DNA of 64,000 nt from positions 620,001 through 684,000 of the forward strand of contig NC_061454.1 in NCBI RefSeq assembly GCF_022581195.2, written 5' to 3'. The position numbers and the translations under genes were made by a program. This document shows positions 13,812-25,800 of this stretch, piece after piece. Positions within the stretch are counted from its first letter, which is position 1, and every line of letters starts with the position of its first letter. The DNA comes from Helicoverpa zea. Its lineage: Eukaryota; Arthropoda; Insecta; Lepidoptera; Noctuidae. Below the pieces are notes generated by a model, which ran no database searches, was not told where the DNA came from, and saw nothing but the letters and a program-made list of their open reading frames with translations.

Positions 13812-14169
13812 TAGAACGCAGACAACAAGCAATATAAGTATCGAAAGACAAAAAGCCGCGAAATGTATTGTGATTCTAACAAAGCTATTAATGTTGTTAT
13901 TTCCTCATCAAAACAATATACTCTCTAACATTTAATAACCGTTCGTGCTTATCCATGAATATGAGAATTATTAATAACGAGCTATAAATTTGCTGAACAA
14001 TGGGATAGGCAGTAAAGCTAGTGTATGCGCGCAGGCGTCGCGGCGCGCTCAAAGCGACTCCGGCGCATACATCCGTGTCATCGAGATGTGTGAAGGTGCC
14101 AGGTACAGAAATTAACCGAAAAATGTGTTAATTCCTACTGATAATTTTCTGACCGAAAACACTATAAGG

Positions 14170-14393
14170 ATTTTTATATATTATTGTTTTTGCTCCTCTT
14201 TCGCTCCGTTAGAGAGCTGAAATTTTCACAGATTATGTAATTTTGTTGCCACTATATCAAAAAATACTGTAAACTAGATTTAAATAAATATTTTGGGGGA
14301 CTCCCATACAACAAACGTGTTTTTTTTTTGTCCGTTTAATAAATAACGCAACCCTTCGTGCGCCAGTCCGACTCGCACTTGGCCGATTTTAAA
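14170..14393 (-). repeat. GGGTTCCGT-family repeat (minus strand), partial
   Basis: Ends CAACCCTTCGTGCGCCAGTC..CGACTCGCACTTGGCCG, the inverse of the 5' end of the copy at 27237. The left boundary is uncertain. Confidence 0.45.
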
Positions 14394-16723
14394 AAAATTT
14401 AGGTTTATACTCAGTGACAACAAAAGTATTTTCCTATTTTCTTATATAATGGCTAACTTGAGAATTGCAAAGTATAAAAAAGTATAAAAACCCTAGCAGA
14501 TTCGAAAAAAGAACATCAACTAGCTGACGCTGACGTCACAGGCGTCTGCGCTTGCGCCTATCAGTATCAGTCCACTTGCCATGCCAATTAGTCGACCGGG
14601 TGTCCGCCGCAACGCTCCACGAATGCAAATGCACTCGCTGGCTGATAACTGCACTCATTTGAATAAAAGCACCTTGCAGGCCTTTATCGCGTCAACAAAA
14701 ATAAATAAAATGGTTCACACTCGACAAATGTTTCGTGTCGCTAAAAGAAGCATAGGTATAGGGATGCCATATTCAGTATTCTTTATTTGTACTCTAAAGG
14801 TTCCGAAATACTTTTAAACTGAATCGAATGAAAAAAAACTTCACTCTTGGGAAGCACACTGTCCTTATTGCTGACATAAGCTTTTTTTATTCGGTTACGT
14901 GAAAAAATGGAAGGAAAAAAGCATTAAAAATTGTTTTTAAACAAACGAAAAATATCACATAAATAAAACATAAATGCTAGTTCTCATTCTTCGCGAATAG
15001 TTATGTGTATTTACGTGAAGTCTATTTTAGTAGAACAAGAAATGTTTTAACCATAACCGCGGCATGGCAACATTTTGAACTAAACAGTATCTTCAAGCTG
15101 TCATATGCAATGACAGGCTGGTGTTGCCACGTGGGAATTTCATAACATTAAAGGATAATTGTCCTTTTCAAAGGAATTTAAGAAACTAGCTGCTCTACCC
15201 AGTTTCACCCGCCTTTAGAATAAACTAAGTACTTGTAAGGATAATAATTTTTCTATGTCTTACAATTTTGCTATCACAAAAGTACAGTATGAGTTTTTAA
15301 TATAATTTTTAATGGTTTTACGAAGTTTTATTGCTGACCTGAGCTAGATCTCGAGAAAGACCATGCTTGTCCCTTGACTTCGATTCTAATACGGCTAATA
15401 CCTACCTACCTACTAAAATAACTTTAACTCAAATAACATAGCATTTTACAGACAAACATACACAGATAGACAGATTCCTTCACAATATTAGTAAGTGTGA
15501 CAGAGCATGATTACGACCAACACATTCTATGTTCATCGAGAAACGCAGCTTTCGCATAAACTTAAGGTTTATGAAACGTTGTTTCTCTTGTGTTAAAATA
15601 TTTACAACTCTATGCCTAGCACAAAATCGTGGCGTCACTTAGTGAGCAAGGACAGAGGAAAACCAACCTTAGATACACATGTTTAAAATTGAAAATCGCG
15701 CTGAATTCAAAAACTGAAATCCTGATGTCTTGAAAAGAATCATGATTTTCACCTCATTGTATAGTTTTAAGTTTTATGAGCCAATAAAATGTAATTTTCC
15801 TGAAATAATGGAAGATTATTGCGTACTGTATGTGTGTTTTGTCTTCGTCGCATGCTGTGTGGTCCCACGTTTGACCACAGACCACAAAGAGGGAGACATT
15901 GGTTTTAAGTCTACAACTCTTGTTTCACGACAATAGCACCTTAAATAAATGAATACCCACAAATCTGCAACAGCTTTGCTCCATCACTTACTGGAAATTC
16001 AAAAAGGTCTTGTAATACCTTACCTAAACGATCTTAACTAGCGGTTTCCTACAGTTTCGCCCATTTTCCGAGGGCATTTTTTCCCATACTACTACTCGTC
16101 TATTCACTCGGCTCTGCCCTTAAGTACAGCTGAGAAACAAACCACTATTAACAAACATAATGTCACAAACATTTAATACAGTATATCTACAGTGTATCTA
16201 TCTGCACTAGAAGTATGAGAATCTTTATTTTTAGTAACTTAGTAAGTCCGTCGCGTGCTTATTGTGTTTTAAAGTACGTTGATGACAAGTACCTGTCTGC
16301 ACCGGGTTTTATAAGCTTAGTGAAATCTCAATCGTCACGGGCTCTGTAAACAAAGGGGACTGGTAGACCTGTTAGCTCTTAACATAAACTATTTGTTTTT
16401 AGTTACGAAGTTACTCTATCTATTTATACTTAATATTATGTACCTATTTTAGAAAAGAAACTTACTTTTCACACGGTTTCAGCTAGATGAACATAGATTC
16501 GGTCTGTCTTTTGCCAATGTTCTTAGTGAATACAAAATGCTAATTGTCAGACTTAAAAGAAAAAAAGAAATAAAAGCCGGGATGCACCAATTAAACGTGC
16601 TCGATCCATCTACAGACCGATCGTACCTACCATGCGTTGTTTAACCTTACTATAATAAATCGACTGTTATTTAACCACGGGCTCTTCAACGTTTGTGTTA
16701 ATAGTTCTATGGTTTGTCACCAG
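14394..16723. other. No gene seen
   Basis: Immediately upstream of the first secure laminin exon. A palindromic CRE-type TGACGTCA lies at about 14530. Otherwise AT-rich without features. Confidence 0.4.
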
Positions 16724-16898
16724 GTCGCGCTCTCCTAGATCGGCTGTCTAGTACGACTGTGGGCGAGGTGCTCACGAGCGGAGCGGCTAGCGGGCTGGTC
16801 CCCGCTCCGCTGGATGTGGCACCCTACTCCACCGTGACAGCCAACGCCACCTGCGGCGATGCCGGTGCTGAGGAGTACTGCCGAGACACACCAGGAAA
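16724..16898 (+). CDS. wb: Laminin alpha exon 1 of those seen: start of LN domain
   Basis: Acceptor CACCAG, donor GTAAGT; phase 1 in, phase 2 out. Encodes the beginning of the LN domain, with the diagnostic TANATCGD and EEYCR motifs (first LN cysteines). The upstream residues RALLDRLSSTTVGEVLTSG are not typical LN and probably belong to the linker after the signal peptide. The following intron (16899-18312) holds a foldback element and a two-unit repeat. Confidence 0.9.
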
Positions 16899-19800
16899 GT
16901 AAGTCATGTTCTCTTGTGTAGAAGAAGTGGCTGTTCAGGTATATTCCTTTCTAAAAGAAGATAACTTGTTTCTTGTGGTTTCGCACGCGTCCCGAGAGGA
17001 GTCAAGTCTGAAGAAATCTCTTACAGCATAGCTGCGAAATAAAAATGAGAATAAAAGAGATGTAGACAGTGTGAAAAAAGAATGAAATGAAAGTAAACAG
17101 CTGTATACTGTTTAAAACTTACATAAATAATACGTGTATAATTAACACCCAAAACAAAAATGTGAAAGACTGCCAAGTTCGATAATATGGGAATGCTTCG
17201 CCTATAAAAGAAGTGAGACCTTGTTATAAACCTACTAAACGCAATGAATCAAGTATTTAATTTTCTATTAAAACTTTCCAAGTAACATCATTAAAAAGTA
17301 ACTATTTTTAACTGAGGTATGTGTATGGAACTTGGTACTTATTCAGATCTCACTTCTTTTATAGGCGAAGCATTCCCATATTATCGAACTTGGCAGTCTT
17401 TCACATTTTTGTTTTGGGTGGGATTTCATTTATTTTTGTAAGGTTGTTTATTTCATTTTTTTCTTTTGATTAAGTTAGTTAAGGAAATGTCTCATTTATA
17501 CTATCTTTCAGATTTTTGAATATGCACTATGCTTCTTACAAAGAAATGAACTAGATTAACTAAATGGACTAGATTTACCAACTGACTGACATGACATGTT
17601 GTCATATATTATGTTCGTGGATAAAAGTTACACATTCGTTATTTTCGAAAGTGACTCACACTTGGCCGTTTTCAGATTTTTACTTTACTTTGACTAAATA
17701 CAAACCTTTGTAACGAATTTCAGATCGGTAGGACCATTCGATGATATATTATATAAATATAGATAAATTTAGTTCGTTTTAGTTCCTTAGCGGTATAAAT
17801 TTACACCAGGTATAAATTTACACCTTCATTATTTTGAAACCGACTCACACTTGGCCATTTTCAGATTTTTCCCTTTACCTTGACATAAAGACCTACCTCC
17901 ATGCCAAATTTCAAGTCAATACGACCATTGGAAGTGGTCTAGGTTTTTGATGAGTGAGTCAGTCAGTCAGTCAGTGAGTGTATAGTAAAAATAGCGTTTT
18001 GCTGACGTCAATATCTCAAGACCTACAATAGGTATATTAATGAAATTTTGTATTTTAGATAAGTGAGGGGGTCTCAACAGATACTAGAAATTTGATATGC
18101 GTAAATAAAATAGATTTTGAGTTATAGGGGGGTCGAATTTGGCCCGAAATGGTTCGTGTAATATAACCCACGGCCGGTGTGTCGCTTTTTTTGCTCGAAC
18201 TTGGCGGACACACTGCCGTGTGTCTAGATATTGTACAGGTAATATATACCCAAACTAAATATAATATATACTAGATCTTACTTAGATGTCAATACATTTG
18301 TTTTTGCTATAGGCGTGGTGTGGTGTGCGACGTGTGCGAGGGGGAGGGCGGGCCGGCGCGGCGGCGGCACCCGGCAGCGCACGCGCATGACGGCGACCCC
18401 GCCACCTGGTGGCAGAGCCCCACGCTCGCGGCTGGAGACTACCAGCATGTGGAACTGCTCACCACATTACCTGACGTGAGTACTCCAGGCTTATTTAGGC
18501 GTAACACATTATTTAGATGTGCGTGCCATTGTTATATAATATAACATTCCTTCCTATGTGCTTATTTACCTTTTCTTCTCATATACCTACTTGTACTTTA
18601 TTTTTACATTGTCAATATTGTTTACTTTATTTATCTTTCAATCTTTGAACTCTATTTTACTAACGATTTGTATAATGTATTATTAATATCTCATGTACCT
18701 CATTTAGGTTACAACTATTTACTGTTCTCAAAGGATGTTATTAAGTAATTAGCCAATAGTGATTATTTAAGTTGTTATTTACTTTTCCATTGATTTCTTC
18801 ATATAAATACGTGCCCTTAAGTTAAAGTAAGTCAGTTCTATTCCGACATTCTATTGTTAAACTTGTAATCAAATCTTAAATAAAATAATATTTTATTTTA
18901 AAGTCGTTTTTGCCACTATCACATAACAAATTTGGCGCAGTCGGTAGGATCGCGTGTGCATAAAGACGAAGTTAAACGTGTAGACTCCAAACGGTCAAAA
19001 TCGCCTAGTGACGAAGCACGGTAGCTGAAGGCTTTTAAACAACTTCGCCGGACCTTCGAGTAATGAAGCTCAGCATCGCGACCAGTATTTCACTGTTATG
19101 GTAAGTGGCCTAAAACGCATATTGCTCTGCTACCTCTCTATTTCCCATTGATCATTCAATCCTAATTCCTTAAATCTTATATTTTACATTCAAAACCTCA
19201 TATCACGATGCCAGACACTAAAGTCTCCCCCAACTCAGAGATGGACCTAGGGACTCTCTTAAAACTAATTCCTGACTTTGACACCTCGCAAAATTCTCAA
19301 GTATATAGATTCATTCGGTCGTGTGACTCCGCGTTTAACCTTGCTTCAGTACATCAACAGACAGTTCTCTTAACGTACGCCTTAAATAAGCTCACTGGAC
19401 CAGGTTCATCAGACGTCCATTCTAAACAATTTTTTAAATGGTGCGACCTCAAACAGTTTCTTATCCAGAAATTCTCCCAAACAAAAACGCTAGCTCACTT
19501 AAATCTAGAACTACAATCCTACTTCCAAAAGCCTCAAGAAAGCATCACAGAATTCTTCCTTCGTGTTGATTTATGTAGAAGCAAAATTATAGAAAAACTA
19601 ACGGCCGCAATCATAGATTCTACGTTAGAGGGTCGTAAAGCTACTACCGAAGAGACGGCTCTCAATGTATTTGTAAACGGTCTAAGTTCGGACATAGGGA
19701 TGATGCTTCGCGTTCGTTCTTTTGAAAGCCTATTGGATGCGGGAAATTTCGCAATTCAAGAAGAAAAAATAAGAAACATGAACAAAGCCAGACAAGTTTT

Positions 19801-22800
19801 ATATAATATCCCTAGCAGTCAGATTAAAAACCAATCGGTACAACCAAAAGCCATTCCACAATTTAGAAACTCACCTAAGCAATGTAATTATTGCAAAAAA
19901 ATGGGTCATCTGATTTCGGAATGCCGAAAAAGAGAATACAACAATAGTTTCAAAAATCAAATACCACAAAATCAACGCGCAGCAGTTCCATCCGCGAAAA
20001 TAAATAATTTAAACTCAGAAGCGGCCGAGGTGTTGGGCATGCCTTCGGGAACCGCTTCAGCCCACTCTTACAATGTCCAGACAACAATACCGAGTCTCGA
20101 AACACTACAAATTCAGTAATTACCAACTCCGAAAAACATACTTCCTCTTATCCAGTCCATCGGGGACAATTTCGTGACGCTAGCACTCAAACTACAACCA
20201 CGAAAGAAGTATCGGTTCAAACACAATTACATCCCAAATCTATTTCAAACTCAAATTCTAATTCTATGTCTAAATCCAAATCTAAATCTATGCCAAACTC
20301 AAATACTAATTCTATGTCAAAATCAGATTCTAAAGCTATGTATACTGAACCCATTACTATCTCTACGCTAAACGTACCTCCAGAAAATCTTCTACATTGC
20401 CAATTCCACGTTGAAGGTAAACCGGTAACATTACTTATCGATACAGGAGCCGCTATATCCGTCCTTAATAAGGAACATATTGGTAGTGCCCCTCTAGACC
20501 AATCGTGCGTCGTATCGATTGTAGGTATATCTGGTAACCAATCTTCTATTCAAAGCTTCGGTAAAGCTCAAATCTCCCTAGATCATTTCCCGAAATTCAA
20601 CTTTCATATAGCAAACCTCAACATTAAAGCAGATGGTATCCTGGGCAATGACTTCATGAGCAAGTTCAATGCCAATATCTACGTACAATCAAAAACCATG
20701 CGTATACGAGATCGTACTTACAAATTATTTCATATTGAAGAAAAACCAACCGAACCCGTAGATAACAAACAGTTCATAGGTCGACGATCTGAAACTGTTA
20801 TCACATGTTGTACTAATGATATTCAAAACGGACCCGCCTTAATCGAAAAACAAACCATTTGCGACGATGTCACTATTCCTAACGCCTTAGTCACAGTAAA
20901 AGATAACAAATTCCTAATTACTTGTGTAAATTCCGGTAACAATGATAAACTTGTGTTAATACCTAGAGTTCATGCATCAGAACTAGTCGCAATAGAATCT
21001 TCAAATAATATTCCAATAAATTCAACGAATACACATACGTTTAATGACAAACGAAACAAAGTAGACAAACTCATTCGCAGAGATCACCTCAATAAAGAAG
21101 AAAATCAATCTCTAAATAAAATTGTCATGGATTTTTCAGACATCTTCATCACAGAAAACGAACCTTTGACATTCACAAACCACACCAAACACACAATCCC
21201 CACTACATCAGACACGCCAATTAACACAAAGACTTATCGATTTCCGTATGTGCATCAACAAGAAGTAAAATCACAAGTCCAAAAGATGCTAGATCAAAAT
21301 ATTATTCAACCAAGTTCATCTCCTTGGAGTAGCCCAATCTGGGTAGTCCCCAAGAAACTAGACGCGTCAGGGAAACAAAAATGGCGTATAGTCATCGACT
21401 ATCGCAAACTTAACGATATCACTATAGGAGACAGTTATCCTTTGCCCAACATAACTGACATTCTAGACAAGCTGGGCCATTCCATTTACTTCACTACCTT
21501 AGATCTTGCCTCGGGATTCCACCAAATTGAACTTGACCCTAAAGACATCCCGAAAACAGCCTTTAACACACCATATGGACATTACGAGTTCCTTAGAATG
21601 CCATTCGGTCTTAAAAATGCCCCTGCTACATTTCAACGTGCTATGGATAGTGTCCTCCAAGGTTTACAAGGTGAACGTTGTTTTGTCTACCTAGATGACA
21701 TAGTAATATTCGCATCCAGTCTCCAGGAACACGAACAGAAACTTACTGAAGTCTTCAACCGACTCAGGAAAAACGGTCTGAAAGTCCAACCTGATAAATG
21801 CGAATTTATGCGGAAAGAAGTAGCTTATTTGGGACATATTATTTCTAGTGAAGGTGTCAAGCCAAATCCAGACAAAGTCAGAGCGGTCAGAGAATTTCCA
21901 GTTCCTAAATCTTGCAAAGACATAAAATCATTTCTAGGCCTTGCAGGTTATTACAGGCGCTTTATAGCAAACTTCAGTCGGATAACAAAACCTTTGACCG
22001 GACTCCTGAAGAAAGACGTACCTTTCATTTGGGGTGAATCCCAACAACGCGCTTTCGATACTTGCAAAAATATTCTCACTACATCCCCTATATTACAATA
22101 TCCAGATTTTAGTAAAGAATTCGTTCTAACAACAGATGCCTCGATTCACGCTATAGGTGCTATTCTCTCACAAGGTGAAGTCGGTAAAGACTTACCCATA
22201 GCATATGCTTCACGTACACTCAACAAAGCTGAATCTAATTACTCTACAATAGAACGCGAACTCCTTGCAATCGTATGGGCTGTAAAACACTTCCGTCCTT
22301 ACTTATTCGGCCGAAAATTCAAGATCGTTACCGATCATAAACCTTTAACATGGCTTTTCTCCATCAAAGACCCAGGTAGTCGTCTCGTCCGCTGGAGATT
22401 AAAACTAGAGGAGTATGACTACGAAATTATTTACAAAGCAGGAAAAATTAATACAAATGCAGATGCATTATCACGCCCACCAATAATGAACTCCAATATC
22501 GTAGATCTATCTTCAGACGATCCACCGTCTTCCGATTCTACTGATTATCTACAAATGAATTACGAACATTTTACATCTCAAGATGTTTCTTTCAACAGTC
22601 CGAAATTAAAAATATCTCCTGATAATCTCTTAGATCCACGAAATAAAAATGTATTTGTCCCCATATCTTGTCAACTCTCAGATAAGAATAATATTTTCAA
22701 TGAAGCAATTGAATCTTGCTCTCAGACAAAACCTTATTTAGAAAAACCTAAATCTCTATACGATGTCGATCTCCTTATTTCAGATAAAAATCAAAACTTA

Positions 22801-25800
22801 TACTTCTGTCCTACAAGACCTACACATTTTGATCCTTGGGATTCCGAAAGTTACTTCAAATCACTATTATCATGTCTACAACATAACAAAATAGAATCTC
22901 TTTTTGTACCTGATCTACAAAACGATCTCACCTGTAAAATGAAAGGCAACGAACAGTTACGCATTACATCATATTTAGCCGAAATGTATAATTGTGATAT
23001 TACAATCTGTAAAAACAATATAAAATATCCAAAACCTGAGGAAATTCCTCAAATACTGAAGACCTACCATGACGAACCTCTCTCAGGACATCGCGGTATC
23101 TTAGAAACTAACAGAAAAATACGTGACAACTTCTTTTGGAAAGGCATGACAAACGATATCAAAACTTACATCGATTCATGTGTTACTTGCCAGCGTAATA
23201 AAATACAACGAAAAAACTTTCAAGCTCCTATGATAATTACATCACAATCAACTGAACCATTCGAACGAGTGTCTATGGACCTTGTCTCTTATTCAGACAT
23301 TAGCGATAACAATAATAAATATGTTTTAACTCTTCAAGATGACCTAACTCGATTCGTACAAGCCTATCCTATTCCCGATAAAGAAGCCGTAACTGTGGCT
23401 AAAGAATTACTTTATTTTTGTCAACATTACGGTGTTCCTAAAAGATTTCATTCCGATCAGGGCACTGAATTCATGAATAATGTTTTAAAACAATTAACAA
23501 AATTTCTCGGTTCCAACCATACTTTCAATACTGCGTATCATCCCCAAACAAATGGCGCTCTCGAAAGATTCCACGCTACCTTACGTGATCACATACGAAT
23601 GTATCACAGTCGTCGACTTAAAAACTGGGACAAAATTATACCTTTTGCCATTATGTGTCATAATACCTCAGTTAATAATTCCACTAACTACACACCTCAT
23701 GAATTATTATTTGGTTATAAGCCACGTCCATTTTATAATATTAAAACTATTCCCGACTATACAGCCTGTGATTATCTAAAAGATTTAAACGAACGATTGA
23801 GAATCGCTCGAGACTCAGCCCTTAAAAACTTGCAGGCTATGAAAGAAAAAGCTAAAGATCGATATGATAGTCAGATTAAAAACTTTGCGCAATATCAAAT
23901 AGGTAATAAAGTTATGTTAAAAGTTCCTAATCCAAACAATTTGGACCCTAAATGGGAAGGTCCTTATCAAGTTATACGTGTTGGTTTCAATCATAACTAC
24001 GTAATTCAGAAAGCCAATCGTAACCAACTAGTGCATGCAAATAGGCTCAGACCATACCATTTGCATGAAACCTTAGTTTAGTATTAATAAGAATAAGCAG
24101 AAAAAAAAATCTATTTTAGTATAATTCATTAAATTTAGATTCTAGTTTTATTTTACTCTTACAGGGTCAGCTCTACAGCGGCTCAATCCCCTAACTCCTA
24201 TAACTTTAACGATATTATACAGAATCCTTATACTAGTTTCATCATTTGCTCAATTCTAAAATTATTGTTATACATTCTTCTCTACAAGTTTTACATCTAT
24301 ATTAAGAACTACATTATAAGTAAACGTAAGGTTAATTCGCAATCTAACATAAATCAAATTCTGTCGCTTTCAGGGCAACCACGGGAATCGTTGCCAATCT
24401 AACTCAACCGCTGCCTACGCATGCCGGATTATTTTATAAAGAAGAAGGCTCTATCACCATATCTGATGACTCATGGAAACTCATCGTTTACCGTGATCTT
24501 AAACCACTATTTATTGCTCATGAATCCTTAAAACGTCTAGCTTCTAGATTCGAACAATTTTATGTAAAATATCCCGCTTTTCCTAATGTTCTATCCACTA
24601 AATCGTATCTTAAGACTAACCTCGATAAAATAGATAACAGACTCTCCGAACTAAATATTTACTTAGGTAAGAATTCTAGACAGAAAAGAGAACTTTTAGA
24701 TGGGCTTAGTTCGTTGTTGAAATACCTCATCGGCACTCCAGATGCCAAAGACGCGAAACATTATGACGAATGTATCGATATGCTTGAGAAACGTGAACTC
24801 GATCTCACCTCTTTAATGCAGAAACAAATCCAAATAACTTCTAGTACTATTAGGAATTTCAACGAAACGATATTTAAAATCTCTTATGATGAACAGGTCA
24901 TAAATGAAAACATTGATCGTTTAAATCAATACCTTAACAGTACTTCTAAAACTATTTTCGATTTAAAAATTACGGAAGATATCTCATCAATCTCAATTTT
25001 AATACTAGAATCGGTTACCAATCTCGAAAACGAGATTGACGATTGCCTCTCGAGTATTTTATTTGCAAAATCAAACATAATTCATCATTCAATCATTTCT
25101 CTTAATAAATTATATAAAAATCTTCTCTTATCCAACCACGCTAGATCTAATAAACAATTAGTTAGTCCTGTTACCATCGACAACATCAATAAAATCCTAG
25201 ATTCGTCTCAACTCTCTGCTTACGTGTACTCAAACAGATTAGTTTATATATTAGATTTCCCACTCATTAAACCTGAATCTTTTAAACTCTACCATATCTA
25301 TTCAATCCCTATCCAACATCCCAATTCCTCTCTCTATACCACCATCCTACCAGAGCATAAGTATTTGGCCACAAACCCTAGTGGTGAACACTACGTATCC
25401 ACGAGCTCCTTGGACAATTGCAAGACATACGCTGAAAGAAGAAGCGTGTGCCGAGATATCATCGTCTACAACTCTGATACACGCCCTGTTTGTGAGCTAC
25501 AAATCCTACTCAGTGTCTCGAACGACATCCCCACCATCTGTACAACTACAACCTTCGCTGCACAAATCAACACATTCCAACGCTTGGAAAACAACAGATG
25601 GCTCTACATCCTCAGTAACGCAACACAGTGCATCCTTCAATGCAACAATCAAGTCTCGCATCACAACATCTACGGATCAGGAATTATTACCCTTGAAACA
25701 AACTGTAAACTTCACACGGGATACAGTACGCTGTCAGCACACCAAAGCAAGGAAGACAACATCACATTCCCGATTATAGTTCCTGACATCAGAACTGAAG

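Noticed and set aside
20174..20371. Small ORF between gag and pol
   Set aside because: Shadow frame over the Ser/Lys/Asn repeats of the pol N-terminus.
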